The position numbers were made by a program, and so were the translations under genes. From contig NZ_CACRYJ010000028.1 in the NCBI RefSeq assembly GCF_902703175.1, forward strand, positions 1 through 64,000: a stretch of 64,000 nt of DNA, read 5' to 3'. This document shows positions 62,822 to 64,000 of the stretch, in pieces (the stretch's first letter is position 1; each line of letters opens with the position of its first letter). Source of the DNA: Occultella aeris (GTDB lineage: Bacteria > Actinomycetota > Actinomycetes > Actinomycetales > Beutenbergiaceae). Under the pieces are notes generated by a model. It had not been told where the DNA came from and did no database searches. It saw only the letters and a list, made by a program, of their open reading frames with translations.

Positions 62822-63949
62822 CTACACCAACCCGGCCCTGAGAGAACCGGCGAGCGGGCAGGCCCAGACGTCGATGTTCCCGCGGCCGACACGGTTGATG
62901 TACCGCCCGACCTCCACGTAGGACCGGGCAAGCGAGGTCTCGTGGTACTTGATGTCGAGCTTCTCGCAGTGCTCGCGGACCATGGGGGCGACCTTGCGGA
63001 GGTTGGGGCGCGACATCGAGGGGAACAGGTGGTGCTCGATCTGGTAGTTCAGCCCGCCCAGCAAGGTGTCGACGTGACGGCCACCACTGATGTTCCGGCT
63101 CATGAGCACCTGACGGCGGAGGAAGTCGATGCGGACCTCCTTGGGCACCATCGGCATCCCGATGTGGTTGGGGGCGAAGGACATGCCCAGGTAGAAACCG
63201 AACACCATCACCTCGACAGCGATGAACGCGAAGGCGATCGGCCACGACATCACGAGGAACGCGAACGTGACCAGCGTCGCCTGCCGGATCACGATGAACG
63301 CGATCTCGGTCCATCGGCGGTCAACGGGCTCGCGGCTCAGCAACCGCTGGAACCCGGCCAGGTGTAGCTGCAGTCCCGCCAGCGTCATGATCGGGAAGAA
63401 CCACACACCCTGGTAACGAGAGAGCCAGCGCTGGAACGCCGTCGAGCGGTTGCGGGCATCCTCGGGCGTGTACGCGACGGTGCCACGACGGACGTCGGGG
63501 TCGCGGCCGGCCTGGTTCGGCGTCGCGTGGTGCTTGCTGTGCTTGATCTGCCACCAACCCAGGCCCATACCGACGAACAGGTTGATCACCACGAGTGAGG
63601 TCCACTCGTTCAGCTTCGGGGAGGTGAAGATCTGACGGTGCGCGGCGTCGTGACCGAGGAAAGCGATCTGCGTCATCAGCACCGCAACCAGGAACGCCAT
63701 GCCCAGCTGCCACCAGCTGTCGCCGATCATGACCGAGGCCCAGGCCAGACCGCCCAGCACCAGCGGGTACGCAACCATCCGGGAGATGTACCACCCGTGC
63801 GAGCGGGCCATCAGCCCCTCGGCCTTGACCCGCTTGGTCAGATCCGTGAAGTCGCTGAGGTGCCGGGTGTTCCGCTCCTTGCGCACGCGCGGAACTGCGG
63901 CCGGGATTGCCTGATCCGCCGGCGCGTCCAAGACCATGGTGTCAGTCAT
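62822..63949 (-). CDS. Fatty acid desaturase, front-end type
   Basis: 375-residue membrane-bound diiron desaturase. Its three histidine boxes are complete: HDAAH (100-104), HSKHH (137-141) and QIEHH (303-307); the glutamine of the last box marks the front-end/acyl-lipid class. Two hydrophobic pairs (about 60-92 and 180-245) surround them. It probably introduces a double bond into membrane lipid acyl chains, for example in cold adaptation, but position and substrate are not decidable. There is no fused cytochrome b5 domain, so an external ferredoxin or reductase is needed. ATG 63949 is used. Confidence 0.93.
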   Translation of the reverse strand: MTDTMVLDAPADQAIPAAVPRVRKERNTRHLSDFTDLTKRVKAEGLMARSHGWYISRMVAYPLVLGGLAWASVMIGDSWWQLGMAFLVAVLMTQIAFLGHDAAHRQIFTSPKLNEWTSLVVINLFVGMGLGWWQIKHSKHHATPNQAGRDPDVRRGTVAYTPEDARNRSTAFQRWLSRYQGVWFFPIMTLAGLQLHLAGFQRLLSREPVDRRWTEIAFIVIRQATLVTFAFLVMSWPIAFAFIAVEVMVFGFYLGMSFAPNHIGMPMVPKEVRIDFLRRQVLMSRNISGGRHVDTLLGGLNYQIEHHLFPSMSRPNLRKVAPMVREHCEKLDIKYHETSLARSYVEVGRYINRVGRGNIDVWACPLAGSLRAGLV

Positions 63950-64000
63950 ATAGCCATGGTCGGGTCTCAAGGGCCCCGGTGTCGTCACCCGCACGGTTCG

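Overview
The window is about 70% GC, with near-total G/C at third codon positions. Its gene set is that of a high-GC Gram-positive actinobacterium: an acyl-CoA carboxylase epsilon subunit, an MshB-type deacetylase (mycothiol pathway), a monomeric NADP-isocitrate dehydrogenase, EspC-like and WXG100-like type VII secretion proteins, and many genes whose TAnnnT -10 box lies 6-8 nt before the start codon (leaderless mRNAs). A Micrococcales genome is my best guess. No rRNA, tRNA, CRISPR array, phage or intact insertion sequence is visible, so this is a chromosomal segment.

Layout. 0.1-4 kb (minus): a sensor kinase/response regulator pair, a class III adenylate cyclase and biotin protein ligase. 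4.4-7.4 kb (plus): a secreted protein, a DUF421 membrane protein, and the carboxyltransferase and epsilon subunits of an acyl-CoA carboxylase. 7.4-10.2 kb (minus): a five-gene module related to type VII secretion. 10.4-24.6 kb: a secreted multidomain GH16 glycosidase, a DUF885 peptidase-like protein, an epimerase/TetR pair with three operator palindromes, Maf, the biotin-carrying alpha subunit of the carboxylase, a Nudix-NYN fusion, DapD, a lysozyme-like protein and two paralogous membrane proteins. 24.7-34 kb (minus): citrate synthase, DapC, ferredoxin, a VanW protein, a flavin reductase, an MshB-like deacetylase fused to a membrane domain, and TypA. 34-41.4 kb: an oligopeptide ABC transporter interrupted by a gene on the other strand. 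41.9-50 kb: isocitrate dehydrogenase, a regulator, an AI-2E family transporter, an unassigned coiled-coil protein, DinB and a divergent Zwf. 50-64 kb: a methyltransferase, two Gfo/Idh/MocA oxidoreductases, VOC proteins, GPP34, a SulP transporter, an SDR/TetR pair and a fatty acid desaturase.

How the genes work together. BirA biotinylates the carrier domain of the alpha subunit at 18.3-20.1 kb, which must pair with the carboxyltransferase and epsilon subunits at 5.5-7.4 kb to make malonyl- or methylmalonyl-CoA for lipid synthesis. GltA and Icd supply the oxidative TCA branch. DapD and DapC are sequential steps of the succinylase route to meso-diaminopimelate and lysine. Ferredoxin and dapC form a tight pair.

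Broken or unusual genes: a SnoaL-like gene with an in-frame TAG at codon 14, a VOC gene shifted through all three frames, an MFS transporter tail wedged between two intact genes, an SDR whose YxxxK motif reads YxxxN, and a Zwf lacking several substrate-site residues. I found no complete new defence or biosynthetic system. The least explained loci are the type VII module and the coiled-coil protein at 46.9 kb.
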